A stretch of 64,000 nucleotides of DNA from JAFNAG01 sp963739235 (GTDB lineage Bacteria; Acidobacteriota; UBA6911): contig CAVTZY010000028.1 in NCBI GenBank assembly GCA_963739235.1, forward strand, positions 124,001 through 188,000, read 5' to 3'. The notes beneath the pieces are model-generated. The model did not search any database and had not been told where the DNA came from. It saw only the letters and a list, made by a program, of their open reading frames with translations. The translations under genes and the position numbers were made by a program. Position 1 is the stretch's first letter, and every line of letters begins with the position of its first letter. Below, in pieces: positions 56,503-64,000 of this stretch.

Positions 56503-57559
56503 CTACTGCTTGATCACGATAAACCACGCAGCGACGATCGGACCCTGTGGACCGCGGCCACGTCCGCCCGTCGCGCGGTGGCGCCGCGCCAGCGGGTGGC
56601 GCCGGAGCCGGACCGCGCTCAGGCTGGAAGAGGTACGCGTTGTGCGTCACTGGATCAACTGTGATCGTCTTCGCGCCGGCGAACGTGTCGACCGTGGCAA
56701 CCGTCGTGTACTTGTCGGGCGAATCCTGGTGGACGACTGTGACGTTGCCCTCGCCCCCATTCGGAATGTAAATCAGTTTTTTCGACGGATCCCATCCCAG
56801 AGCGTCAACGCGCGTGCCGTTCTTGATGGTCGCCACGACTTTGCCCGTGTTTGGATCAACGACGACAGATGTATTGCTGCAGCCTGAGAAAATACGGTTC
56901 GATGCTTTGTCATACGCGATGCCCGTTGGCCCTTCACACGGCGCGAGCGGCCACGAGGCGGTCGCCTTCCAGGTCTTGACGTCGATCACCTGGATCGTGT
57001 TCTTGCCTTCGTTGTTGACGAAGATGTGTCCTTTGCCATCGGCCGCAGCGCCTTCGGGCGCCGTGTCTTCGAGCTCGACGGTGGCGACGATGTCACCGCT
57101 CTTTGGATCGATCGCGGTGAGAGTGCCGATCGGGCGGCTGTGATTCGTCAGAATGATCTTGTCATCGGGCTCATCGTACATGATGCCGTCGAGACCGGGG
57201 CCGACCTTGATCTGTTTGATCACCGCCAGCGTCTTCAAATCGAACATGGTGACAGTCTGGTCGCCGCTATTCGTCGTAAAGCCGTGACCAGCCTTGGTGG
57301 CGATGCCGGCGCCATGCACGCCCGGCGTGTTCGGAATGTCACCGAGTACTTTGCCGGTGGCGCCTTCGACCACCATCATGTGGTTGGAACGCGAAACGAA
57401 CACGCGCCCCGTGGCGGCTTCGACGGCGACATAGTCCGTACCTCCGTCACCCTTGATATCAAACTTTTCAACCTTGAACGTTTGCGCGTGCCCGATGTTG
57501 GGCGCGGCAAGGCTGCTTGCGAAGAGAACCGCAAGTGCGGTCAGTAAGCGTCTGGTCAT
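56503..57559 (-). CDS. YVTN/YncE-like beta-propeller secreted protein
   Basis: Signal peptide at the N-terminus (LLTALAVLFASSLAAPNIGHA), then seven-blade repeats such as YVAVEAATGRVFVSRSNHMM, KVLGDIPNTPGVHGAGIATK and GKVVATIKNGTRVDALGWDP. A slip near 56570 is needed: the downstream frame gives RGRGPQGPIVAAWFIVIKQ and the stop at 56503, a normal family ending, instead of a longer unrelated tail. About 352 residues. A periplasmic propeller; binding partner unknown. Confidence 0.8.
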
Positions 57560-57708
57560 ATGGTCTCCGTTGTGGTTGCGTAGGTATGTGTAAAGGCTTC
57601 ACCCGGGATTTCCATTTTGGCTTCTCAGGTTGGAGTAGTATACAGCAATCGTCTGAGCTGCGACCGAAGTTTTTAGCCGCGCATCGCCGGAAGCCGCACC
57701 AGTACCCA

Positions 57709-57920
57709 TTAAAAGTTGGCCCCAGGCACCAACTCCATCACCAGCCCACGGACGCCGCCCGATTCCTCGACCCCGTAAATGTGCGCGATATTTGGATGAT
57801 TGAGTGCCGCCAGCACCTTGCTTCGCGCTCGAATCGCGCCAGCCGTTCGGGATCTTGCGCCAGAGCGGCTGGAAGAACCTTGATGGCGACTTCGCGGTCG
57901 AGCTAGAAAACCGGGGACGC
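57709..57920 (-). pseudogene. fragment of a Pkn-type kinase N-lobe
   Basis: Reads FLAR, then LDREVAIKVLPAALAQDPER and LARFERE, slips one base, and continues VLAALNHPNIAHIYGVEESG and GLVMELVPGANF before stopping. The VAIK Lys is present. Both P-loop start and catalytic loop are missing. It is the fourth kinase-derived sequence in the window. Confidence 0.7.
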
Positions 57921-58197
57921 AAGAGCGCCGGGATAAACCGGCTTGAAGTAGAGAATGAAAGAACCTCACAGGAAAGGAGTAGCAAACAATCCTGACCTCG
58001 AGTCCTGCGCGGATACGCCGCGGGGCGAATCGCGAAGCGTGGACAGGGGCACTGGTGGGCAGGGTATAGAGCTTCGAAAACCTCATTCGGGGTGCCGACC
58101 CTGTTTGCGTAGTGGGAAGGCAACACCGCGGCATGCGGTAGCGCGAGTGTGACTGGACCCCGCGTAGTCGTAGACCCCTGGCACGCCAGGAAACTTC

Positions 58198-58727
58198 ATG
58201 CGCGAAAACCAGGAGACCTCCGAACTGTCTGCACTCGGAAGCGGGGCAGACCGGCCAGAGAAGGCAGAAAGCCGCACGTCTGGCGTGGACGGAACGGAGG
58301 AGTCGGACTGTGCCGTAGTACCTGGGAACCTGCCGAACAAAGGAGAGCCGCCGAGAGGGGGTTTGAGTGCTGAGGTCAGGGAGGGAAGAAAATCGTGTCC
58401 CAGGGGCTGGCGGGTGTGCGCCAAGCAGCGAGAAGACGGAAGGGAGAGCGGTTCACGGCTTTGCTCCGTCATCTGACGGCGGAACTTTTGCGGGACAGTT
58501 TCTACGCACTGAAGCGGGAAGCTGCGGCAGGAGGCGACGGGGTCAGGTGGGAGGAGTATGAAAGCGAGCTGGAAGGGCGGCCTGCCTACCTGCACAGCCG
58601 CGTGCACCGCGGAGCCTACCGGGCTCAGCTTTGCCCGTCGACATCACACCACTCCCGGCATCCCCGTGCCCGGATAGGACGACTTTCGCCGCCACCCCAG
58701 ACGGGCTTGGGCAAGCCTCATTCGTAA
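58198..58727 (+). pseudogene. group II intron-encoded protein (LtrA-like), N-terminal fragment
   Basis: Starts MRENQETSELSALGSG with EESDCAVVPGNLPNKGEPP, the standard opening of bacterial LtrA-type proteins. A slip near 58390 leads into VRQAARRRKGERFTALLRHL, ELLRDSFYALKREAA, GGDGVRWEEYESELEGRPAY and LHSRVHRGAYRAQ. After about 58627 the homology stops before any reverse transcriptase catalytic motif. The preceding bases (58100-58197) may include part of the intron RNA. Not functional. Confidence 0.75.
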
Positions 58728-58756
58728 GGTCTCACTGGTGGATTCCCTGACCCCAA

Positions 58757-58837
58757 TGCGGCGGACTGTTACGCATCATCAGTTTCATCGATAACCCGTC
58801 GGTCATCCAAAAGATCCTGCGCCACCTCGATCTCTAG
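58757..58837 (+). pseudogene. C-terminal remnant of an IS91-type transposase
   Basis: CGGLLRIISFIDNPSVIQKI then LRHLDL and a stop. This is the typical last 25 residues of IS91-family Y2 transposases. The catalytic part is absent. Bases after the stop (58838-59086) may be the element's terminal region. Confidence 0.6.
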
Positions 58838-59086
58838 CTTCCCCCAGATTCTGGAAAACTGCCAGTCTCAATTGCCGGGTCGAATAATTCCGGAAAATTT
58901 CTACCCCAACCGGTGCTATTCTGCTCCCGCCGGGAAAAAGCAAAATAATATCCCTGACGCCGCGCCCGGTTGGGGCGACGTTTCACCCATGGCTCCGGAG
59001 GATCAAGTCATTATCTTGTTACCACGCTGAATTGAGCCGTCTCGGGGCCAGGTGCGACAAGGTCAAAATCCCTGAGGAGACCGGCT

Positions 59087-60043
59087 ATGAAAAAAGCAGC
59101 GATTCTGGGCTGGATAGCGGTAGGAATTTCCACGACCATCTCGTGCTTGTGGGCTTTTTGGGGCGCCTACGAGAGCTTTCACGAAGGATGGTACTTTAAG
59201 TCCTTGGCTGAAAACCTGGTATGTACGGCCAAGTACCTCACGCTAATGCTGATCTTTGTGGTGCTCTCCGCGATCCCTCTCCGCTGGCCCAGAGTAGGAG
59301 GAAGCCTCTACCAACTGTTCGGCATAGGCTTTTGCATCTGGATGCTAATGACGCGCAAGGTTCTGAACCTCGGCGTCGTGTTGGGTTTGCTACCGGTGAC
59401 CCTGCCCCCTCTTCTCCTCGGAATACTTTTCTGGTTAGGCCGTCCCAAACCCGTGAGCCGCGCGTACAAGATCAGCATTCTTCTTCCTTTAGTGGTGGCG
59501 GCTGGTTTTGCAGTCGAGCCGGTCACGCGCATTGCGGGCCGTATCGACGATGGCAACCGTGGCCTTAGGATTGTCCAGGGAAACGGCGTGAAGCTGATCT
59601 GGACGCCGGAAGGCCCGGGCTGGCCCAACCCGGATCCTCATGACAGAATCTGGGTGACCCAATGGCGCGGCCCCACCTGGGAGGAGGCTCAAAAAGTGTG
59701 CCGGTATCTCACGGCAGATGGGAAGTCCATCGCGGACACCCCGCAGGACATCTGGCGACTTCCCACTGTAGAGGAAGTCGTCTGCTCAATGACCCGCCAC
59801 GGAACCAATTGTGGGGGAGTCTGGGACCCTATCAACGCCCGCGCCTCGTATACTAAAAAGCCAGACAAAGAGTCCCCGCTTTGGAACTCATATTCGGTGA
59901 TCATCTACTGGTGGACTTCCTCGGAACAGGATAGCAGACGAGCTTACAGCATTGACTTTAACGGCAATGTCTATAATAGAAACAAGGAATCAAACCTAGG
60001 CAGCCAGGGCTTCAGGGCGGTCAGGGAGCCCCAGGAGGACTAG
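59087..60043 (+). CDS. membrane protein with DUF1566 (FGE-like) C-terminal domain
   Basis: 318 residues. Four or five N-terminal helices (ILGWIAVGISTTISCLWAFW, YLTLMLIFVVLSAIPL, LGLLPVTLPPLLLGILFWL). The exterior domain from about 165 has the DUF1566/Lcl pattern TWEEAQKVCRYL, WRLPTVEEVVCS, YWWTSSEQDSRRAYSIDFNG and GFRAVREP. DUF1566 is a C-type-lectin/FGE-like fold that may bind glycans. Intact, with mobile debris on both sides. Confidence 0.75.
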   Translation: MKKAAILGWIAVGISTTISCLWAFWGAYESFHEGWYFKSLAENLVCTAKYLTLMLIFVVLSAIPLRWPRVGGSLYQLFGIGFCIWMLMTRKVLNLGVVLGLLPVTLPPLLLGILFWLGRPKPVSRAYKISILLPLVVAAGFAVEPVTRIAGRIDDGNRGLRIVQGNGVKLIWTPEGPGWPNPDPHDRIWVTQWRGPTWEEAQKVCRYLTADGKSIADTPQDIWRLPTVEEVVCSMTRHGTNCGGVWDPINARASYTKKPDKESPLWNSYSVIIYWWTSSEQDSRRAYSIDFNGNVYNRNKESNLGSQGFRAVREPQED

Positions 60044-60080
60044 GTCCCGCGCACGCGCACGCAAAACCGTGGACGCAAAC

Positions 60081-60596
60081 CTAATATGTGCTCGGGGAGG
60101 CTTCCGTTTTTCCCTTCTTGAAATCCCTGCAAGGGTAACAACAAGGGATCGCTGCGCGTCCGCAGTGAGCGGCGGCGCTGCTCCAGGCATAATGCTCGGC
60201 CTTGCGGACCATCCGAGCCCTCACGGGATTCCGTTCCACATACCGTAGGGCGGCGCACAGATGTGCATCGTCGAGCGCACAGGAAAAAGGCCGTCCTTGC
60301 CACAGTCGCCCGCTGATGCGCTGGGACCAGTTGAAGTGCTGGGTGTAGCGCAGGTCCAAAGGCCTGAACACCGATGCGAGCGTATCGGCTCGTTCCGGTA
60401 TGCAAACGAGGTGGATGTGGTTTGTCATGAGGCAATAAGCTAGAGTCTTCAGCCCGTGCTTGGCGGAATACTCCAACAAGAGCCGAAGATATCGCTGTCG
60501 ATCGTTATCTTCGGAAAAAACATCTTCTCGTCGATTGCCCCTTTGAGTGACGTGATGCGGAATCCCAGGAATAACTACCCTCGCAATGCGCGGCAT
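60081..60596 (-). CDS. Y1/HUH transposase, REP-associated (RAYT-like)
   Basis: 171 residues. MPRIARVVIPGIPHHVTQRG is the family start; the HUH motif is NHIHLVCIPE; a Y1-type catalytic Tyr probably lies in the helix RYTQHFNWSQRISGRLWQGR or YVERNPVRARMV. Such proteins move REP-type palindromes, and one candidate occurs at 29200. It ends 73 bases downstream of the second recombinase on the same strand, so it could be on the same transcript. Confidence 0.85.
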   Translation of the reverse strand: MPRIARVVIPGIPHHVTQRGNRREDVFSEDNDRQRYLRLLLEYSAKHGLKTLAYCLMTNHIHLVCIPERADTLASVFRPLDLRYTQHFNWSQRISGRLWQGRPFSCALDDAHLCAALRYVERNPVRARMVRKAEHYAWSSAAAHCGRAAIPCCYPCRDFKKGKTEASPSTY

Positions 60597-60669
60597 GGGG
60601 CTATCTTAATCACAACACCCGCGACAAGCAACCGGAAATAGGGTTTCGTCTTAACCGGCCAATCTGTGC

Positions 60670-61806
60670 CTATTTTCCCTGTTCGTCCAATTTGCTCAGT
60701 TCGGCGAAGATTTTTGATAAGCGATTGGTGAGGCGCGCCAATTTGCGTTTTGCTTTCTCATCGGTGATGCGCCGGCGCCACATTTCCATGCTATGGCGCG
60801 CCTCGTCGAGCAATCCTTGCAGCGCTTGCAAACTGGTGCCTGGGGCTCGCCGGAGTTTGGGAATAACGTGAAGGCTTCCCATTTTCTGTCGAGCCTGGTG
60901 GTACTCGCGCTGCAGGTCAATCTGACTAACCTGGACGTAGCGCAAGGTCATTTCGACGGTTCGGTGTCCGAGTAATTCCTTCACCGCAGGCAAGCTTGCA
61001 CCCGCTCTGAGCATTTCGGTTGCGTAGGTGTGTCTCAGCTGATGCAGTGTGGGCTGGATCGAGCAGCCGGCTTCACAGGCTGCCGTGATCAGTTCGTGTC
61101 TCATGGACAAGTAAGAAGGCGGAGCGCCGTTCCTTTGTAGCAACAGCAATCCGGGTGTCGTTGTGGGATCGGGGGCCTGCCAGGGTCTCAAGGATTGAAT
61201 GGCGTGAAAGATGCTGCGAGTGTCATCATCGACCGGGACCCATCTTTCGGTGTGCAGCTTCCCGAGCGGGACGCGTACCGCCCATTGGTTCTGGCCGAGT
61301 TCGCGCAAGGAATCGGCCGTGAGCTGAAGGCATTCGCCGATACGCATGCCGGTGGCCCTGAGAAGCAACAACCCCTTGGAGCGCAGGGTCTCCCTTTCGT
61401 GAAGACGTTGTTGCAGTTTCTGGTCGTCCTCCGGAGAGAGAGGTTTGGGAAGATAGTGGTCATGCGGCGGATAATCGCCAGGTGCGAACAGGTCTGAGCG
61501 CGGCGGATCGCGGCTCGACTCCAGATCGCGCAGAAGCCGGCGGACATTGATGATTCTCTCCATGCGGGTTTTGTTGGCTAGCGGCGGTTTTTGCTCATGC
61601 AGGCTGCGGAGCCAGCCGAGGATATGGGGATCGCGGCGGAGCTGGGATAGCCTGCGGACCCCTGGCCAGTTTGACTGCAGATAGGAGAGGAAGGATCTGG
61701 CGGCGCATTGGTAGAACTCGATCGTCCCCGGACGCAACACGGTAGCGAGCTTCTCAACCTGACCCTCCAATAGCTCCTGCAGGCTTGGGCGCGTGCGTTT
61801 TTTCAT
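60670..61806 (-). CDS. tyrosine recombinase 2 of the primase-recombinase trio
   Basis: 378 residues from ATG 61806, which overlaps the preceding stop by ATGA; upstream in-frame Met codons lie inside the first recombinase. Core-binding region (YQCAARSFLSYLQSNWPG), then the catalytic residues: Arg in ATGMRIGECLQL, Lys in GKLHTERWVP, HxxR in HQLRHTYATEM, His and Tyr in LGHRTVEMTLRYVQV. A coiled C-terminal tail of about 80 residues (LQGLLDEARHSMEMWRRRIT) is unusual. Likely catalyses strand exchange with recombinase 1. Confidence 0.88.
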   Translation of the reverse strand: MKKRTRPSLQELLEGQVEKLATVLRPGTIEFYQCAARSFLSYLQSNWPGVRRLSQLRRDPHILGWLRSLHEQKPPLANKTRMERIINVRRLLRDLESSRDPPRSDLFAPGDYPPHDHYLPKPLSPEDDQKLQQRLHERETLRSKGLLLLRATGMRIGECLQLTADSLRELGQNQWAVRVPLGKLHTERWVPVDDDTRSIFHAIQSLRPWQAPDPTTTPGLLLLQRNGAPPSYLSMRHELITAACEAGCSIQPTLHQLRHTYATEMLRAGASLPAVKELLGHRTVEMTLRYVQVSQIDLQREYHQARQKMGSLHVIPKLRRAPGTSLQALQGLLDEARHSMEMWRRRITDEKAKRKLARLTNRLSKIFAELSKLDEQGK

Positions 61807-62837
61807 CGCGGCACCGGTGCGGAAAGTCGGGTTCGATTCTGAATCGCGCGGTGATATTCGCGCCAGACATCCTCGGGAGAGAGCCGGACGTAAAGCATGG
61901 TGGTGCGGATCTGGGCGTGTCCCATCAGGTGCATCAAGGCCGGCAGAGAGATGCCCCCGCGGACCATGTCCGCGCCGAAGGTATGGCGGAATCGATGAGG
62001 ATTGGCCAGCTCGACATGAGTAGCTCGACGGTGATGTCGGAATAGGGAACGAAATCCGGCCGGAGTCATCGGCGCGCCACGCCGCCGTCCTTTCAGAGAC
62101 AGAAACACGTGAGGCGAGCAAGACAGTGGCCTCTCGGATTCGAGATAACGCTCGACCGTCTCGAGCGTGTCGTCGGACAGGGGCAGCATTCTTTCTTTAT
62201 TCCCTTTGCCCCGAACCGAGAACCGGGCCTCCGAGAGGCGCAGATCCTGCAGCCGAAGTTCGGTGACCTCGCGTGAGCGCAAGCCATTGAAGAGCATCAA
62301 GGCGATGATGCTGAGATCGCGATAGGTGCGGAAGCTGGCCCAAAACCGCGAGACTTCCTCCGCCGTCAAGGGGACCACGACACGGCGGGATTGCTTCAGG
62401 CGCAGGCCGATGAGTCTTTGGCTCGTTCTTCCATAACCGTGAGGAAATCGGGTTTGGCGGGTCGATCGGACGCCGGTTGGGCCGTTTGGGATGTCGCGGC
62501 CATAGAGAAAGCGGTAGAGGCTGCGCAGCGTACCCAGGCGGTGATTGACGGTTTCCGGCGTCGGCTTTGGGCTGGACTCAAGCTGATGGCGGACGTAGTC
62601 AAGCAGAAGCGGCTGATTCAGCCGGGACAGCAGGCCGGGCTTCCGAGGCTGCCACCAGCGCAGGAAGTTCAGTAAGCCATAGCCATAGGAACGAACCGAT
62701 CTTGGCGAAAGATTGCGCAGATGCTGGGCATCGAGAAATCGGTTGAGCCAGTCGACCTCGCGATCGTCGGCGTCATAGATCCGGTACGGAGAAATGCCGG
62801 CCGGAGTCGAAGCTTGATAAAGCAGACGACAGGTCAT
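61803..62837 (-). CDS. tyrosine recombinase 1 of the primase-recombinase trio
   Basis: About 344 residues from ATG 62837 (MTCRLLYQAS), which overlaps the primase stop by ATGA; a Met 7 codons earlier lies within the primase. Core-binding LSPRSVRSYGYGLLNFLRWW, then Arg in NGLRSREVTELRL, Lys in GKGNKERMLPL, HRFRHTFGADM (HxxR) and MGHAQIRTTMLYVRL (His, Tyr). All catalytic residues are present. Sequence is only distantly like recombinase 2, so they are not recent duplicates. Confidence 0.88.
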   Translation of the reverse strand: MTCRLLYQASTPAGISPYRIYDADDREVDWLNRFLDAQHLRNLSPRSVRSYGYGLLNFLRWWQPRKPGLLSRLNQPLLLDYVRHQLESSPKPTPETVNHRLGTLRSLYRFLYGRDIPNGPTGVRSTRQTRFPHGYGRTSQRLIGLRLKQSRRVVVPLTAEEVSRFWASFRTYRDLSIIALMLFNGLRSREVTELRLQDLRLSEARFSVRGKGNKERMLPLSDDTLETVERYLESERPLSCSPHVFLSLKGRRRGAPMTPAGFRSLFRHHRRATHVELANPHRFRHTFGADMVRGGISLPALMHLMGHAQIRTTMLYVRLSPEDVWREYHRAIQNRTRLSAPVPR

Positions 62838-63841
62838 GGCTGAAAAACCTCGGCGCATTCCGTAAGGCGTCTGAAGTCCTCTGCGTTCGCTCCGGCACGG
62901 AAATAGCTGTTCGGATCATGTCCATCAGGAAGCTCGACGATGCGGACGATAACGCCGGCGCTGACAAGCTTTTGAGCCAGCCGGCGAGCTGCGCTCTGGC
63001 CCGCGCCGTTCGGATCACTGTCAAATGCGATCATGACCTCACGGCCAGAAAACTCGCGCAGTTGAGAAAGCTGGAATCCTGTAAAGTGGGTGCCGAAGCC
63101 ACAGGTCGTGTTGACATAGCCTTCCTGCCAAAGCGAGGCCATGTCGAACAAACCTTCCACCACAATCACGCTGGGAGAAAAGCGAATGATGCTCCACGCA
63201 AACAGGTCTCCCTTCGGGCGGGCCAAGAAGCGGTGCGGAGCCGCTCCGCCGATACTGCGTCCATACAGATTGCTGACTCGATTATGATCGAAACAGGGAA
63301 ACACGATGCGCTGGTAAAACGTATCTCGACCCTGAGGGTTGATCAGACCTGCTTGCCTCAGCTGGTCCGGTGAATAGCCCTGCCCGATCAAGTGACGCCG
63401 CAGGGATCCTCCTGGCGCATACCCGATATTCAGTTGGCCCATGAGCCGCCGGTCATGCAGACCGCGACACCGCAGGTAATCGAGCGCCTCGGGGTGGCAG
63501 TAAAGCTGTTGCTCGTAGAAAGCGGCTGCCGCTTCGAGCACCCCGTCCGGGGAAGATTCGGGCCGGCTAAATTCCTGTTTCAGGTGAGCCACGCTCTGAT
63601 GGAAGGAAAGATTGAGGTAGATCTGCACGAAACGGATGACGTCTCCCCCGCGGCCGCAGCCATGGCAATAGAAGACATTCTTGCCTTCATTGACGTAGAA
63701 CGAAGGCCTGCTTTCCGCGTGCAACGGGCACAGTCCTACGAACTCCTGGTTGGAACCGACTGACTGCGCCACCCAATCGTGTTTCCGCAGGTACGCCAAA
63801 AGAGAAGCCTGGCGTTTCAGCAGCTGCAAATCACCTGCCAT
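62834..63841 (-). CDS. short DnaG-like primase (CHC2 zinc finger plus TOPRIM)
   Basis: 335 residues. CPLHAESRPSFYV and FYCHGCGRGGDVIRF form the CHC2-type zinc finger (residues 38-66). The RNA polymerase region includes AGLINPQGRDTFYQRIVFPC and NLYGRSIGG. TOPRIM has VIVVEGLFDMASL (Glu) and MIAFDSDPNGAGQSAARRLA (DxD). The helicase-interaction domain of DnaG is missing, as in many phage or plasmid primases. It is first in a three-gene unit, each joined by ATGA overlaps to the recombinases. Likely primes replication of a mobile element. Confidence 0.88.
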   Translation of the reverse strand: MAGDLQLLKRQASLLAYLRKHDWVAQSVGSNQEFVGLCPLHAESRPSFYVNEGKNVFYCHGCGRGGDVIRFVQIYLNLSFHQSVAHLKQEFSRPESSPDGVLEAAAAFYEQQLYCHPEALDYLRCRGLHDRRLMGQLNIGYAPGGSLRRHLIGQGYSPDQLRQAGLINPQGRDTFYQRIVFPCFDHNRVSNLYGRSIGGAAPHRFLARPKGDLFAWSIIRFSPSVIVVEGLFDMASLWQEGYVNTTCGFGTHFTGFQLSQLREFSGREVMIAFDSDPNGAGQSAARRLAQKLVSAGVIVRIVELPDGHDPNSYFRAGANAEDFRRLTECAEVFQP

Positions 63842-64000
63842 AGACGCTCCTTCCCAGACAAAACGAAACCGATCGGGAGCGAATCATGCACCGCAGTTGC
63901 ACTTCAAGGTGGCGGAGGAATGAATTTTCCGCAGACAACGCAGAACACCTGGCCGGGGCTTGCCTTCCGTAATACTGACCACGAGGATGGCGGCACATGA
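63842..64000. other. upstream region of the primase gene, with a possible 26-codon leader on the plus strand
   Basis: Promoter and possibly element-end sequences for the trio should lie here and beyond the window. On the plus strand GGAGGA directly abuts an ATG at 63930 opening MNFPQTTQNTWPGLAFRNTD and ending at 63998-64000 with ATGA. Its spacing from the ribosome site is too short to trust. Confidence 0.3.

Noticed and set aside
63930..64000. 26-codon leader peptide upstream of the trio
   Set aside because: The ribosome site abuts the start codon and the frame is on the opposite strand to the trio; kept only as a remark.

Overview
The window looks like a chromosomal piece from a member of the Acidobacteriota, probably from a metagenome assembly. 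The main evidence is a VWFA-related protein of the acidobacterial type (54875-55771), several Pkn-type serine/threonine kinases fused to TolB/PD40-like propellers, and many Gfo/Idh/MocA oxidoreductases, DUF1080 and ThuA-like proteins. No rRNA or tRNA gene was found, so the phylum is an inference. Many genes resume their family sequence in a new frame after a 1-base slip, and at least some slips fall in homopolymers. Consensus indel errors are therefore likely, and I treat most of these as single genes.

Layout. 0-2.3 kb: end of an NrfD-like subunit and a membrane-anchored cytochrome c with 14 CxxCH motifs, related at its C-terminus to octaheme tetrathionate reductase, followed by a terminator. 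2.3-12.3 kb, minus strand: M61 peptidase, polytopic spermidine-synthase-like protein, Na+/solute symporter with a 48-residue membrane partner, PIG-L deacetylase, dimethylargininase-like enzyme. 12.6-15.7 kb, plus: isochorismatase-like hydrolase, adenosine deaminase, ThuA-like protein, with palindromic repeats between them. 16.3-24.2 kb, minus: an operon with two Gfo/Idh/MocA oxidoreductases, a HEAT protein, a sugar-isomerase-like TIM barrel, a discoidin-like protein and an Agl23-like glycosyltransferase. Divergent from it (24.4-29.2 kb) are another oxidoreductase and a HEAT protein with two DUF1080 domains. Together these suggest oxidative (3-keto-glycoside) sugar breakdown.

29-38 kb: small accessory genes, then a PerR-like regulator and catalase under a promoter covered by a perfect 13-bp inverted repeat. 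38-50.5 kb: two full-length kinase-propeller paralogues, one internally deleted kinase, a truncated ECF sigma gene, a GlgC-like enzyme, a tyrosine integrase, a toxin-antitoxin-like pair and an HTH-nucleotidyltransferase protein. Four of these genes share a near-identical TATAAT-plus-leader block, and six copies of a dispersed intergenic repeat occur across 38-56 kb. 50.6-55.8 kb: a very large TPR protein coupled to the VWFA protein.

56.5-64 kb: a YVTN propeller gene, then a strip of mobile-element debris (kinase fragment, group II intron protein fragment, IS91-type transposase tail), a DUF1566 protein and a Y1 (RAYT-like) transposase. The window closes with a translationally coupled trio: a short DnaG-like primase and two complete tyrosine recombinases, each junction being an ATGA overlap. 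This trio is the best candidate for an undescribed mobile system.
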